From the NCBI GenBank assembly GCA_963281155.1, contig CAUJLY010000006.1:4402001-4466000 (forward strand): a DNA stretch of 64,000 nt. The letters run 5' to 3'. Both the position numbers and the translations under genes were made by a program. This DNA comes from Rhabditophanes sp. KR3021 (lineage: Eukaryota > Nematoda > Chromadorea > Rhabditida > Alloionematidae). This document shows, one piece after another, positions 49,101-59,251 of the stretch; positions within the stretch are counted from its first letter, which is position 1; each line of letters starts with the position of its first letter. Below the pieces are notes generated by a model. It saw only the letters and a list, made by a program, of their open reading frames with translations, made no database searches and had not been told where the DNA came from.

Positions 49101-51183
49101 GCTGGTTTTGTTTGATGGAATTGTTGGTTTAGCTATTGATACACGTCCACCTATTAGAAAATGTGCCTGTCAAACGATTATCCAAGCCATGAGCTCACAA
49201 ACCTTTCAACTAAAGGTCGAAACATGGGAACACTTGTTGAAAGAAATTCTATTACCTTTAATGGAGACAATTCAGGAAAAAACGATGAGTGCTTCAAAAA
49301 CAAGCGACAACACAACAGGGGACGGAAGTGATCTAAGTATCCGAGTTCATCATTCCCGAGATACGGATTACAAACAATGGGCTGAGACTAGTGTCCAAAT
49401 GTTACACGGGCTTATCAAAATTCTAATTGCTCAAAGAAATACAATCCAAACTATCAACAAATTTAATGACTTATGGAAAAACGTTTTACAAATTTTGTTT
49501 AATGCATGTACTCTGGATAACCAAGTCATTTCCTTGTCTGGATTCGAATGCTTTTATGAACTTTTATCTCTTAAGATTGTGCCTTCTTTTATAGATGGTA
49601 TCAATAAATCAGATGACAAAAAAATGTGGTCTGACGTATTACTGAAAATGAGTTGGGATTATTTAATAAAAATCGAAAAACAAATTGTAATTGACAATGC
49701 ATTAGAAGGCAAGCAAACTATTATCTTTTTAATCGGCCAAAAACAATTGACTGTATTTATGCAAACCTTGGGATATTTATTTTCACTTATGAAGGGATCA
49801 TTCAAAGCTGAATACTTTCTAAAAGAATCTTTTTTTAAGAATTTAGTAACTATCACAACTTGGCCTGTAACACCCGACCAAAAGTCTTCAATCTATCCAG
49901 CTTATAATTGTGACTTGCCGGCATTTCAACAAACTGTTTTAGATTTCGTAACATACTTTGGAACATATACTCTACTACGTGATTCTGCTCTACGATCCAC
50001 TATGCCCAAAGTAATCGAAGTTTTAACCAAGTATTCTGATTATTCAGTCAATCAGCCTATGGTTCCAATAGATAAAGTTACCAATGCGCCAATAAAGGAT
50101 TTGACAATGCCCAAATTTGTCAAATTTGCAGAGACATCCATGAAAATACTAGTTGACTTTTACATTCACGGAAGTGAAATACCAGAAGTGATCAAAGACC
50201 ACAGTGCAATTAAAATCATAAAAATGTTAAAAAAACCTTTAACAATGAAATATAATTGTCCAAATCAGAATACATGGCAAATGGGGGTTCAATACCTATT
50301 CAACATAATGAAAGTGACTTTACCAATCGCTCAAGCCAATGAAGAAGAATTTAAAGAATTTTGGGATGAAATTCCTGATTGCGTAGAAAACTTTTTATTC
50401 AAAACGACAAAACACTCCGTTCAGTTGTCAGTGGATGAAAGAAAACGCCATGAATATGTTGATTGCCAATTCATTGAATTCATCAGACTTGAGATTTTAT
50501 CAAAAGCAGAAAAATTACCGATGCACTTCTTGAAAAGAATTATTGAAGTCCTCAACAGAGGTACAATTTCTTGTTTAAGCAATGACGATGTATTTGGTAA
50601 GTGAAATTCAAATTATACCTCTTTTCTGCCCTTGCCTGCTTTTCTTGATTGTTTAATTATTATAGCTTTAGATTCACATCTTGAAAGAACTGATTTGTCG
50701 AAAGTTTGCTTTGATGCGCTCCTATCTACCTGTAATGTTAATGTGGCCCCTTCGGCAATCAATTCAAAAGATTCTCACAAATCTGAGTTTGGTTTTAAAG
50801 CTGTTATTGCCTTGATGGAAAAGTGTAAAAGCGTAAGTAAATGAATGCTAATAATTGTCCTTCAATATTTTTATTTCTAGGTAATTCAAGAATACACAAA
50901 AGAAAGTCGTCGAAGTGGTCGTTACCCCATGCAAAGTCTTCGTCATTCTGAATTATTGTCAGTTTTGCAAGCCATTAATAGCCTCATTCACGGATTATTA
51001 GACAAGTCAGATATGATGCATAAAGAATTACTTCTCAACATTGCAAAAATGTTTCCCTCTATAATTGAAATGGTGCCTTCTTTACATGGTGATCAAAGAA
51101 TTGAACTGGCAGTTATGTCTGTCTTGAATGCTTACAACTCATTTATGAATTATCTTATAAGCCATGTCTCAAATGTAAAATAA
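46104..51183 (+). CDS. mon-2: MON2 homologue (Golgi/endosome trafficking scaffold), 1638 aa, 4 exons
   Basis: MON2 is a large armadillo/HEAT-like protein related to the Sec7 ARF-GEFs but without the Sec7 domain. It works with the flippase/DOPEY system in endosome-to-Golgi trafficking. Exons 46104-46415, 46462-50596, 50666-50832, 50881-51183 sum to 4917 nt with no frame break. The N-terminus (LISNLLSDLRALQTEAKKK, then VKEAAE-like VLEAAETVVVKVR) and NPFLLACSSHNSKLAEISLIALQRML match the DCB region. A long helical-repeat body follows, and the C-terminus ends in a SRRSGRYPMQSLRHSEL block. Exon 2 alone is 4.1 kb. Length is close to the usual 1650-1720 aa. The tail-to-tail neighbour, the TXNDC12-like gene, ends 196 bp away. 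Confidence 0.93.
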
Positions 51184-51379
51184 GTGTTGTGGTCAAAGTC
51201 TTCAATTAAATAATAATATATATATGCAAACTATTTATTGCTTGGAATAAAAAAGTAGAACAATTTACTGTCATGAAGGTTATTAACATGTTTGACATAA
51301 CAAAAATATAATTATACTAAATTAGCACAAAAATACTTAATTATAGAATAAACAGGGTTGTTTATCTTTTAAGTGAATT

Positions 51380-52471
51380 TTACAATTCATCCTTTTTGGA
51401 TTTTTGATCTTTTTTGGTTTCTTTTTTTCTGTCACTTTTTTTGCCATCGTCTCTTTTGGCTTCTTTTGACTTCTTCTCACCTTGTGGTTTATCTTCTTTT
51501 TTACCTGATTTCTTTTGAGATTCTCTTTTTTTATGGTCTGCAAGAGCTTCTTCTGCGGCCTTTTTAGCAGCTTCAGCCTTAGCTTGATGTGGGCATTTTT
51601 CAACTTTGTCCTTCTTTGACGCCTTTTTCTTTTCTTCAGATTTCTTTGTCTTTTTCTCATCAGTCTTTTTGGTTTTCTTGTCATCAGTTTTAGTTTCTTT
51701 CTTTGCTTTGGTTTCTTTGACTTCTTCGGTCTTTTTCTCTTTCTTTTCCGCAGTATTTTTCTCTTTCGTTTCTTCAGTCTTCTCTTTCTTTTCTTCACTT
51801 TTCTTATCCTTTTTTTCTTTCTTTTCTTCACTTTTCTTATCCTTTTTTTCTTTCTTTTCTTCACTTTTCTTATCCTTTTTTTCTTTCTTTTCATCACTTT
51901 TCTTTTCTTCATTTTCCTCAGTTTTTTTAACTTCTTTTACGGCATCTTCACTATCCTGACCCTTAGCCACTTTATTCAAATCAAAAGCTTTAATAGCTCT
52001 CTTCATTCCTTTGATGATTGATCCAATCCTTGGGTAGTAATAATGGTTGTGAGGATATTCCACTTTATTATCGACAGCCAAAGGAGCACCTTCAATGTTT
52101 AAAAATATAGTTCTTGGAATATACATGCCATCTGGTCCGTATCTTTCATCCTCCAATTCTTCATCATCTTCTAAATTAACCATAACAAATTTCTTACTTT
52201 GTTTGATTAATTCAGTTTGCTCCTCATCTTCGTTAAAGCTTTTTTTTAGAAGTTTGCAAGCATTACACCATGTTTTGTGAACAAGCATCATAATTGGTTT
52301 GTTATCCCTTTTGGCAGTTGTCAAAGCATCAGCCCATGACACCCAATTGATTTTAGTGTTAAATCCGTGTGATACGTCTTTTTTCTCTTCAGCATCGGCA
52401 CTTTTAGCTCCAATAGAAATGGTTAAGATGAAAAGAAATAAGCAAATTAAAATATTCTGTCGCATCATCAT
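51380..52471 (-). CDS. TXNDC12/AGR-like ER thioredoxin-fold protein with Lys/Glu-rich tail and KDEL, 363 aa
   Basis: An ER-lumen thiol oxidoreductase relative, single exon. Signal peptide at about residues 1-21 (ILICLFLFILTISIGA). The thioredoxin-like domain covers about 36-170, with INWVSWADAL, active-site WCNAC (C69/C72), FVMVNLEDDEEL, PDGMYIPRTIF (cis-Pro) and a YYYPRIGSIIKGMKRA helix, all of which follow the ERp18/TXNDC12 pattern. That family normally stops right after this domain with EDEL. Here a tail of about 185 residues, almost only K/E/D/S/T, follows before a C-terminal KDEL retrieval signal. It includes three tandem 33-bp (11-residue) units. The family fold is clear; the role of the tail is unknown (perhaps Ca2+ buffering or solubility, inferred only). 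The start could be any of three consecutive Met codons; the first was used. Confidence 0.88.
   Translation of the reverse strand: MMMRQNILICLFLFILTISIGAKSADAEEKKDVSHGFNTKINWVSWADALTTAKRDNKPIMMLVHKTWCNACKLLKKSFNEDEEQTELIKQSKKFVMVNLEDDEELEDERYGPDGMYIPRTIFLNIEGAPLAVDNKVEYPHNHYYYPRIGSIIKGMKRAIKAFDLNKVAKGQDSEDAVKEVKKTEENEEKKSDEKKEKKDKKSEEKKEKKDKKSEEKKEKKDKKSEEKKEKTEETKEKNTAEKKEKKTEEVKETKAKKETKTDDKKTKKTDEKKTKKSEEKKKASKKDKVEKCPHQAKAEAAKKAAEEALADHKKRESQKKSGKKEDKPQGEKKSKEAKRDDGKKSDRKKETKKDQKSKKDEL
51792..51891 (-). repeat. Three tandem 33-bp coding repeats in the Lys/Glu tail
   Basis: The plus-strand marker CTTATCC recurs at 51803, 51836 and 51869, an exact 33-nt period. Each copy encodes an 11-residue unit of the form EKKEKKDKKSE. 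The copies are nearly identical at DNA level, indicating recent expansion by slippage or unequal exchange within an otherwise simple-sequence tail. Confidence 0.85.
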
Positions 52472-53408
52472 TGTTTTTTAGTTTAAAATCTGAAAAAATC
52501 GTTTTTAATATATTGAAGTGGACTGATTTTATCTATGCAAATAAAGAATATTCTACTGCCACGTAGATATATTAATAAACAGTATTCTATCTTATTACAA
52601 AAACACATATATGGGTCAAGGTATTTTTGTTATTGCGATTTAACATGCAATACATTTGTTGTAATGTACGAAGACAAATTCTAACCAAGTTGGATTAACT
52701 GTTGGGAACGTAAAATAACTGCTGGTCAACTAAGCAGATTAGAAATAAGCACTAAATTTCAATATCTCATATTTTGTATCAATGTTAATTTAACAATACT
52801 TCAAACGAAGCGTAATTATCCATAAAGTAAACAAAAATTTGATTTAAACCAACATCACCTCGACATAGCTTTTGAGAAAATATAAAGCTAAATATTTGTT
52901 TATTAGACAAAACTATTTAACTTGCTTTTATTAATAAAACAAAATATGCCAACAGATAAATATTTAATAATATTCTTGGTAAGAGCATTATTGAAATTAA
53001 TTTTAACAAAACATTATTTTTAAAAATAATAATTGAAGAGTGAGACAAAAAGTAAAATCTATTAAAAGAACATTCACACTTCTTGTCATCGTTGTCAATC
53101 TTGAAGGATTGATAACTAATCCGGTTACTTTATAATGGCACAACAAAGAAAATTTGAATACAGCGATTTTTTATTCAAAGACAAGTATGTGTAAAGTTAT
53201 GAAAGCTTATTATGACATGTTTAATTAAATATTATTACCGATAAATAACATTCATTTACCGTATAATGAATACATTTGTTGGTTTTATAATAACTAATGT
53301 TCTCATAAAAAGTTGTATTATAATGCAAAATTGAATGTCTTATTGATAATAATTTTGATTTCTTGACTCAAGCTTTGATATTAAGAGTTGATATATACAA
53401 ATCGCCAG
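52472..53408. other. Intergenic region between two minus-strand genes
   Basis: About 0.94 kb, AT-rich. On the plus strand an ATG at 53135 opens 16 codons and then meets a good GTATGT donor at 53185, but no convincing second exon follows, so it is not called. Otherwise nothing is seen. Confidence 0.45.
52490..52491 (-). promoter_or_regulatory. Candidate trans-splice acceptor for the TXNDC12-like gene
   Basis: On the minus strand a pyrimidine-rich GATTTTTTCAG ends about 18 nt before the first ATG. It is close to the nematode acceptor consensus (TTTTCAG). Leader addition versus a cis 5'UTR intron cannot be told from sequence. Confidence 0.4.
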
Positions 53409-55089
53409 TTAATTTCGACTATCAGTCTCTGTCATTACTTCGATACTCTCAATCGTAACCAATGATTTGTGTATATCTCGCGGCTCTCTTTGAACGCTAT
53501 CATCCCCTACAGATTCCTCTGTATTAATTTTGACAGGAGTTGAAGTAGTGGTAGTGGTTTTCAACACACTTTCCAAAGTGATGTTGCCTTCCCCCGCATT
53601 CTTAAGTAAATGGGTAGATTTCTCCTCTTCATCATTATCAATTTTTTGAGACTTAGTTCCTTTTTCAAGAACCAATTTGCTCTGATTTTCCAATGAATGC
53701 AACTCTATTACCTCATCACATTTAATTTTATTGTCATTTTTCAGTACTTGTTGTAGCTTAACAATATTATCTTTTTTAGAACCCTTTTTGGAAGTACTTC
53801 CCGAACTTTTATTTGAAGAGGAATGATCCTTGCTACTATTTTCTTCATTTTCATCTTTCATTCCAGTGGCTGGAGATAGTTTTGGGAAAGAAGATTCATT
53901 ACTAGTCATGTGAGTAGATGTGTTTCCGTTCAATGATTCAACAAGTGTTTGTATTTCATATCTTGCTCTTCCGTTAGACTGAATAGTCTGACCTTCAGAA
54001 TTAGTTCCATTACTTATAATTTTGCATGTTTTCATCTGTAATAATGCTCTGAAGGGAGCTCTGCATATAGGACAGTTATTTTGCTTGTATCTCAATGTTT
54101 CTGCACAATTATTACAAATACATAAGTGACGGCATGGCAAAATGACGGTGTCTCGAATATCAGACATACAAATAACGCATTCACTTCCATTATCATCTAG
54201 CATATTTTCATCCGTTTCTTTGTTTTCAATTCCATACACTTCTTGAAGTAGATATAAAACACCATCAACAAATATTTTTTGCCTTTGTGGTTTTAACATC
54301 AACAAGGAATTTCTGTCATTTGATTTGACAACATTACAATATGTCAATTGAGCTTGCTCCTTTTCAACAACTTTTGAATCTTTCGTTCCACTGCGGATTT
54401 CAATTACAATATCAGAATACAAAGAAGATCCTATTTCGGCATCATCAGTAGCATTATTGTCTTTAGTCTCTGCCAAAAAATTAAACTTCTTTGGACTGAA
54501 TGAAAAGTGATTGAATTGTATATTTGAACCGGTATCAAAATAATATTTTTTTGAAGACACTTTTTTTGTATCTTGATGTAATATGCCCAATGATAATCCA
54601 TCGATAATTTCCTTGGCTTGGAAATGAATTTGAATATAACATGGTGTGTCACAATCTAAGACAAATTCAATTAAGACGTCGCTTTCATTTTTTGCCTTTT
54701 GTTTCCCAAAGCAAATAGAGTTGCGGCGAACATTGACCGCTGTGTTTAAAGTGGCTATTGTGTCAGGCCCAGGTTGAATGTCATATGGAAACTAAAATGA
54801 GCAAATAACATTTATATAACATCAATTCGAATAAAAAGTTTACATGAGTTGGGCGATTACCAATTTGTTCTAAATCAGAAAGTTCACCAAATAGAAAATT
54901 GTCATGCTTAGTCGATTCGTAAATGCCACCACCCATCAAAAAATGAGATCCAAATACTGCGCCATCAGCATTAGCTTGGAAATTTTGAATTATTTCACCG
55001 GCTTCACTATCATTTGGATTACTAACGTCAGATCCATGATCTCTGTTGAATGAAAAAGAATTGCGCAGATTAGAGCTTATCTGTCCCAT
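53409..55089 (-). CDS. MGRN1/RNF157-like RING E3 ubiquitin ligase, 542 aa
   Basis: A mahogunin-type ubiquitin ligase; in other animals this family acts in endosomal trafficking and receptor turnover. Exons 55089-54844 and 54791-53409 with a 52-nt intron. The N-terminal MGQISS suggests N-myristoylation at Gly2, as in MGRN1. The conserved N-terminal domain includes FPYDIQPGPDTIATLNTAVN, RRNSICFGKQ and an IQFNHFSF block. The RING spans residues 287-325 (CVIC...LPCRHLCIC...NNCPICRAPFRALLQM), a close match to the family signature. The remaining roughly 200 residues are Ser/Thr/Lys-rich and low in conservation. A good TTATAG acceptor sits 4 nt upstream of the ATG on the minus strand. Its stop is about 0.94 kb upstream of the next minus-strand gene, so it is probably an independent transcription unit. 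Confidence 0.93.
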
Positions 55090-57508
55090 ATTGCTATAAT
55101 ATGCATCAACAATAAATCGATCCTATATATAAAAGACAAATGACACGTTAACAGTATAAATAAGTTTTATTGAGAAATGGAAGCAGTTGTTAAAAATAAT
55201 AGGACTTGTTTTGACTGAAAATATACATTATATAATAAGAAGTAAGAAAATATATAGATAGTGTTGATGGATCGACAAAAAATACAACATTTATATAAAA
55301 GGTAGTGTTTAGGAAAAAGCATTTTTCAAATGAAAGTGTTTACGTTTATAGTTATTTAAATTTTTTTGAATGTTTGTATATTTCCTTAGATAACTAAAAA
55401 TGACAAATAAGTAGTAATTTAGCATAAAATAGATTATCCTTCATTTTCTATTGAAAATAATGTTTTTAAAACACCCAATTTTATCTTTTAAATCATAGCA
55501 AACACTATTATAAATCGGTGATGTTGAGATGACCAAACGGTTGTGGTGAATAAGTAAATACTCGCGCAGTTAAACAACGATAGGCAGTTGTGTTGCTGTA
55601 ACAATATATAAAGATAAAACACATATCTGAATAATAAAATAAACAAATAAGGAGTGGAATGAAAGGGAACAAATTAATTAAAATATTGTTTTTAAAAAAT
55701 AAAAAAATTTAGCTTAAGTCATTGCAATAAGTTTAATTTAGATCATTGCAGTCAATTTATTTTGAATTTTATAGTTTATAAAAACTACTACCCTTATTTT
55801 CTGGTGGTTGTCAAAAGAACAGAGAATAAAATAGTATTTGGTCTCATTTGTATAGATTCAAAAGGATAAATTAAAGTTATAAAAATGATACTAAACTTGA
55901 TCTGAATAAATTGGGATATTCCTCAATTTTACTTTAATTGTTGAATTTCCACGATAAAAAAGGTTGCTATAAAAGGACGCATTTATCATTTTTTAACAAT
56001 AAATATCATATCAAAGTGTATAATGATCATACATGTAAATGAAATAAAATATTTGACAGATGTTTAAATGTAATCAGTGTCAAAACATTTATGTATAGAT
56101 ATTTTTCTAATCGCTTAAAAGATCAAACGATGATATACGCACAAGTTGCAAATACATTTGTCTTTTGCCAGATTACTTTTTGGTCAAAATGCAAGATTTA
56201 CTAACAATTTGGACAATGACTATGGATCAAAATTGTCTACTTATTCTAAGGTCAATACATTCAATATATTATAGCATAAAGATCTTTTTTAAATTCGATA
56301 ACGGTATTACTTAAGATTATTGTTTGCATTAGTATTAACTTATTGAAAAGTTGATATAAAGATACCAGATACCAATCCCAACTTCTTGTTTCTTTATTCA
56401 AAACTGTTAATATTGTAATTTCTTTTTAAAAAGAAAATGTAATGGTGAAAACTATTTTTTTGCAGAAAGATAATTAAGCAAAATTGGTTTAACTTCGTTA
56501 TATAAAAGTACGGGAGACTCTATCAAAGAAATGCATACATTCATCTTCGTTTGATCTTAAAATTCATGCATAATTATTTTTGTAAAACTACTTTTAAGAT
56601 ATGGGATTGTTTCTTTCAATTTATCAAAGAGCCTCCTAAATATGCATTTCGTATTTTTGTTAGGTATATTATTGTATCTATCCTTACTATTCATATATGT
56701 CATTATACAGACGTTTTAAATATTAAAGAAATTAAGAACATAACAGTTAATTCAATTTCGCCTAAGAACTTTATAAAAGTAAATATTTAACATTAGTTTG
56801 TGTTTAAGCAAAATGTCATGATCTGATTGAAATCAAAAAAGGAATGTGTAGATAATTAGGTAAAGGTGATTGCCATTTACAAACTTATTTTAAACAAACA
56901 TCTTACGCAAGGCATCGAACCCTTGGAATTTGCTCGCACCAATTCGAATAAACCATCTTGCAATGCGAGCTAATACTTACTCTAAATCGTAATACATTAC
57001 TTATCAGTATTTCTCAAGCAAAATTAAATTGAGGCCCAGTTAATTGAAAGAATTGAAAAATAGTACCTTTGTTTTTATTAGTTGATAGGAAACCTCGAAG
57101 TCCTGATTATCAAATATTTGTTTTCACAATTGATAATAAGCAACATAATCTGTGCTAAACACGTCGAACTTTTTACTTGTCACTTGAATGCATTTTTTTA
57201 AATCAAAAATGTTTCCATGAACTTTGCTTTTATGTTAAAATAGCTAGAAAGTGCCACTCATTTTTTATGTCCCATAATTATCAGTGTGTCAATCAATAAA
57301 CCTTTTCAAATTGTCATTTATTTAGACTGTAGATCTTCTTTTTTTATTACTAATATAATGATAATTATCAGGATAGACGTCGAGTCCTTATTTGTTTTTA
57401 TGATATAACTATACTAGATCGTTTTTAAATTAAAATAAAACGTCGCGCCGCATTTATTTAACGCTTCTATATTCCAAAACTTGACCACTTTACTTAGTAG
57501 TGACTAAA
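55090..57508. other. 2.4 kb divergent intergenic region between the MGRN1-like gene and sand-1
   Basis: AT-rich; no gene supported. An open frame at 56551-56790 lacks coding character. A compositionally distinct patch at about 56885-56985 contains a tRNA-like B box (separate entry). A GC-rich run (GTCGCGCCGC, 57443-57452) occurs about 60 nt upstream of sand-1 and may be part of its promoter. Confidence 0.5.
56885..56985 (-). ncRNA. tRNA-like or structured RNA fragment with B-box match
   Basis: On the minus strand, GGTTCGATGCC matches the pol III B-box consensus exactly and is flanked by pairing segments CAAGG/CCTTG. Upstream, GCTCGCA and TGCGAGC form a perfect 7-bp inverted repeat. I could not fold a full cloverleaf: the acceptor stem and A box do not fit at standard spacing. 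A degenerate tRNA, a tRNA-derived SINE fragment or an unrelated small RNA are all possible. Confidence 0.25.
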
Positions 57509-58824
57509 ATGACTTCAAATATTCTAGTGCCAAATCCGTACAATATTTTCATTTTATCTGAAGCAGGAAAGCCAATATATTCCAAGTAAGTTTAAAATTA
57601 TTAACGAACGATTGAGAATCTTTATTTAGCTGTCAAAATGAAGAACAGTATGCATCGCTATTTGCGTTAATGTTGGCTCTTGTAAAAACATGTGAAGAGG
57701 ACAACAAGGATATTTTGCATACAATCCAAGCGAATGGATTATACATCATATTCACTTTGCAAACGAAGATCATTTTTTGTGTTGTTTCAAAGTTTCCTTT
57801 CAATTTGACACATCAAATTCAATTAGTTTATTATCAAATTATATCTTTGCTCACATCATCTGCCATAGAAAGAATCTTTACAGAAGAACCAAATTTAGAC
57901 ATACGCATATATTTGAAAGGAATTGATAAAAATATTGACAGTTACGTCAAGTCATGGACTCATAATCCAACGTTCTTTTTATCAGGAATGACACTACTAC
58001 CTATGCCATACATGGATCGTCAGATCTTAGTAAATGCTATCAATGAAAGTGTAGACTGGACTTCAAAGGACTTGCATGTTGCGTTTGTATTTTTATTTGC
58101 TCAAAACAAAATTGTGGCTTCATTCGAAACAAAGGACTTTAGCTTATCTGCCAATGATGTCAACATTGTTCTAAACTTAATTGAGTGTAATCCAGGTTTA
58201 AAGCACGTTGAAACTTGGCTCCCAATTTGTTTACCTTCAATCAATCCTAAGTACGCTAAATAATTGAAAGCTCATAATTACTTTTATTTCAGAGGCTTTT
58301 TCCACACATATTTGGCTTACCCTTGGGAAGGAACAGATGCATGTTTTGCAGTCATTTGCCAAACCAAAGACTATTTCGAAGAAGCCAGAGCTTTAAAGTC
58401 CAAGTTCGTTGATATTATCAATGGTTCAAAACGATTAATAAATATTCTTGGATATATTAAATCACCCGAAGAATTTATGTTGCCATCTCCTTCACATGAT
58501 TTTCTTTGGCATTTTATTTATAGAAGTACGCAGACATCGTATATTACTTATTCGGTTCCAAAAGTCCCATACAATACTGCCGAGGAGCTAAAAAATATCA
58601 ACTACTTGTACCACAGAATCCATGATTATCTCAGAATAAAGAAAAAGCCAAGTTTCTTATTCAACACAACATCTAAGTGCAACATATTATCTATGGTAAC
58701 TGATACGTATGAATTGTACTGTGTTTTGAATCCACTAGTCTCTGTTTCGGAATCTATTAATTTGGCAGAAAGGCTCTTAAAAATAATAAGGAAGGAAGAA
58801 AGAACATACTTGACGGGTAAATAA
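57509..58824 (+). CDS. sand-1: MON1 homologue, subunit of the MON1-CCZ1 Rab7 GEF, 409 aa
   Basis: MON1 (C. elegans SAND-1) with CCZ1 drives RAB-5 to RAB-7 conversion on maturing endosomes. Exons 57509-57585, 57630-58250, 58293-58824; introns of 44 and 42 nt split codons and keep frame. The first longin domain begins YNIFILSEAGKPIYS and continues with EEQYASLFALM. The second region carries LSSSAIERIF-like TSSAIERIFTEEPN, DRQILVNAINES and FKVDLHVAFVF-like LHVAFVFLFAQNKIVA. The third part has KGFFHTYLAYPW, DFLWHFIYRS and a C-terminal LLKIIRKEERTYL, which is typical of the MON1 end. The N-terminal extension usual in many animals is essentially absent: the longin fold starts at residue 11. A GTAAAT at the very end (TTGACGG|GTAAAT) is probably not a donor, because the family ends here. 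Confidence 0.92.
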
Positions 58825-59251
58825 TTGGTATATTGCCACATTATTGTATCTATTTTAAATGTTTATTACAAAGAGTAAAAATAAATTTATATTTTATAAT
58901 GTCGTCCACAACTATTAAGCCAAAACTTTTTTGGTAATTTAAAAAATAAATAATCACATACTAATGTAAACAAATATTGTATACATGTGCTTTTGCATAT
59001 TCACTTTATTATTTATGATTACATTTAGTTATGAAGTTGTGAAGAGCATAACAGACTTGATCTTGATTATGCTTTTTCAAATAAACCAAAATATCGGATT
59101 ACATAAACTATCTGTGCGCAATGGAATGTTTAATTTGCTAGCCACATTTCTCCAACAACTTTAAACTTTGTTTTTATTTGTAACGATCGTTGATTATAGA
59201 CATTTAATTTGTTGTTTTTAACAACTTTGTTTATTTTAATTACTAACAATT
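58825..59251. other. Short intergenic region between sand-1 and the RUN-FYVE gene
   Basis: 427 bp between two plus-strand genes, longer than a typical nematode operon spacer. AATAAA occurs about 55 nt after the sand-1 stop and serves as its likely poly(A) signal. Nothing else is seen. Confidence 0.5.

Noticed and set aside
51337..51959. Long basic minus-strand ORF and a Phe/Ser-rich plus-strand ORF over the Lys/Glu tail
   Set aside because: Other-frame and antisense readings of simple coding sequence belonging to the TXNDC12-like gene.
53135..53184. Short plus-strand exon-like segment (ATG, 16 codons, GTATGT donor)
   Set aside because: No downstream exon can be found before the convergent MGRN1-like coding region; likely fortuitous.
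58824..59251. sand-1 and RUN-FYVE gene as an operon
   Set aside because: A 427-bp spacer with its own poly(A) signal and no clear acceptor just upstream of the second ATG makes co-transcription unsupported.
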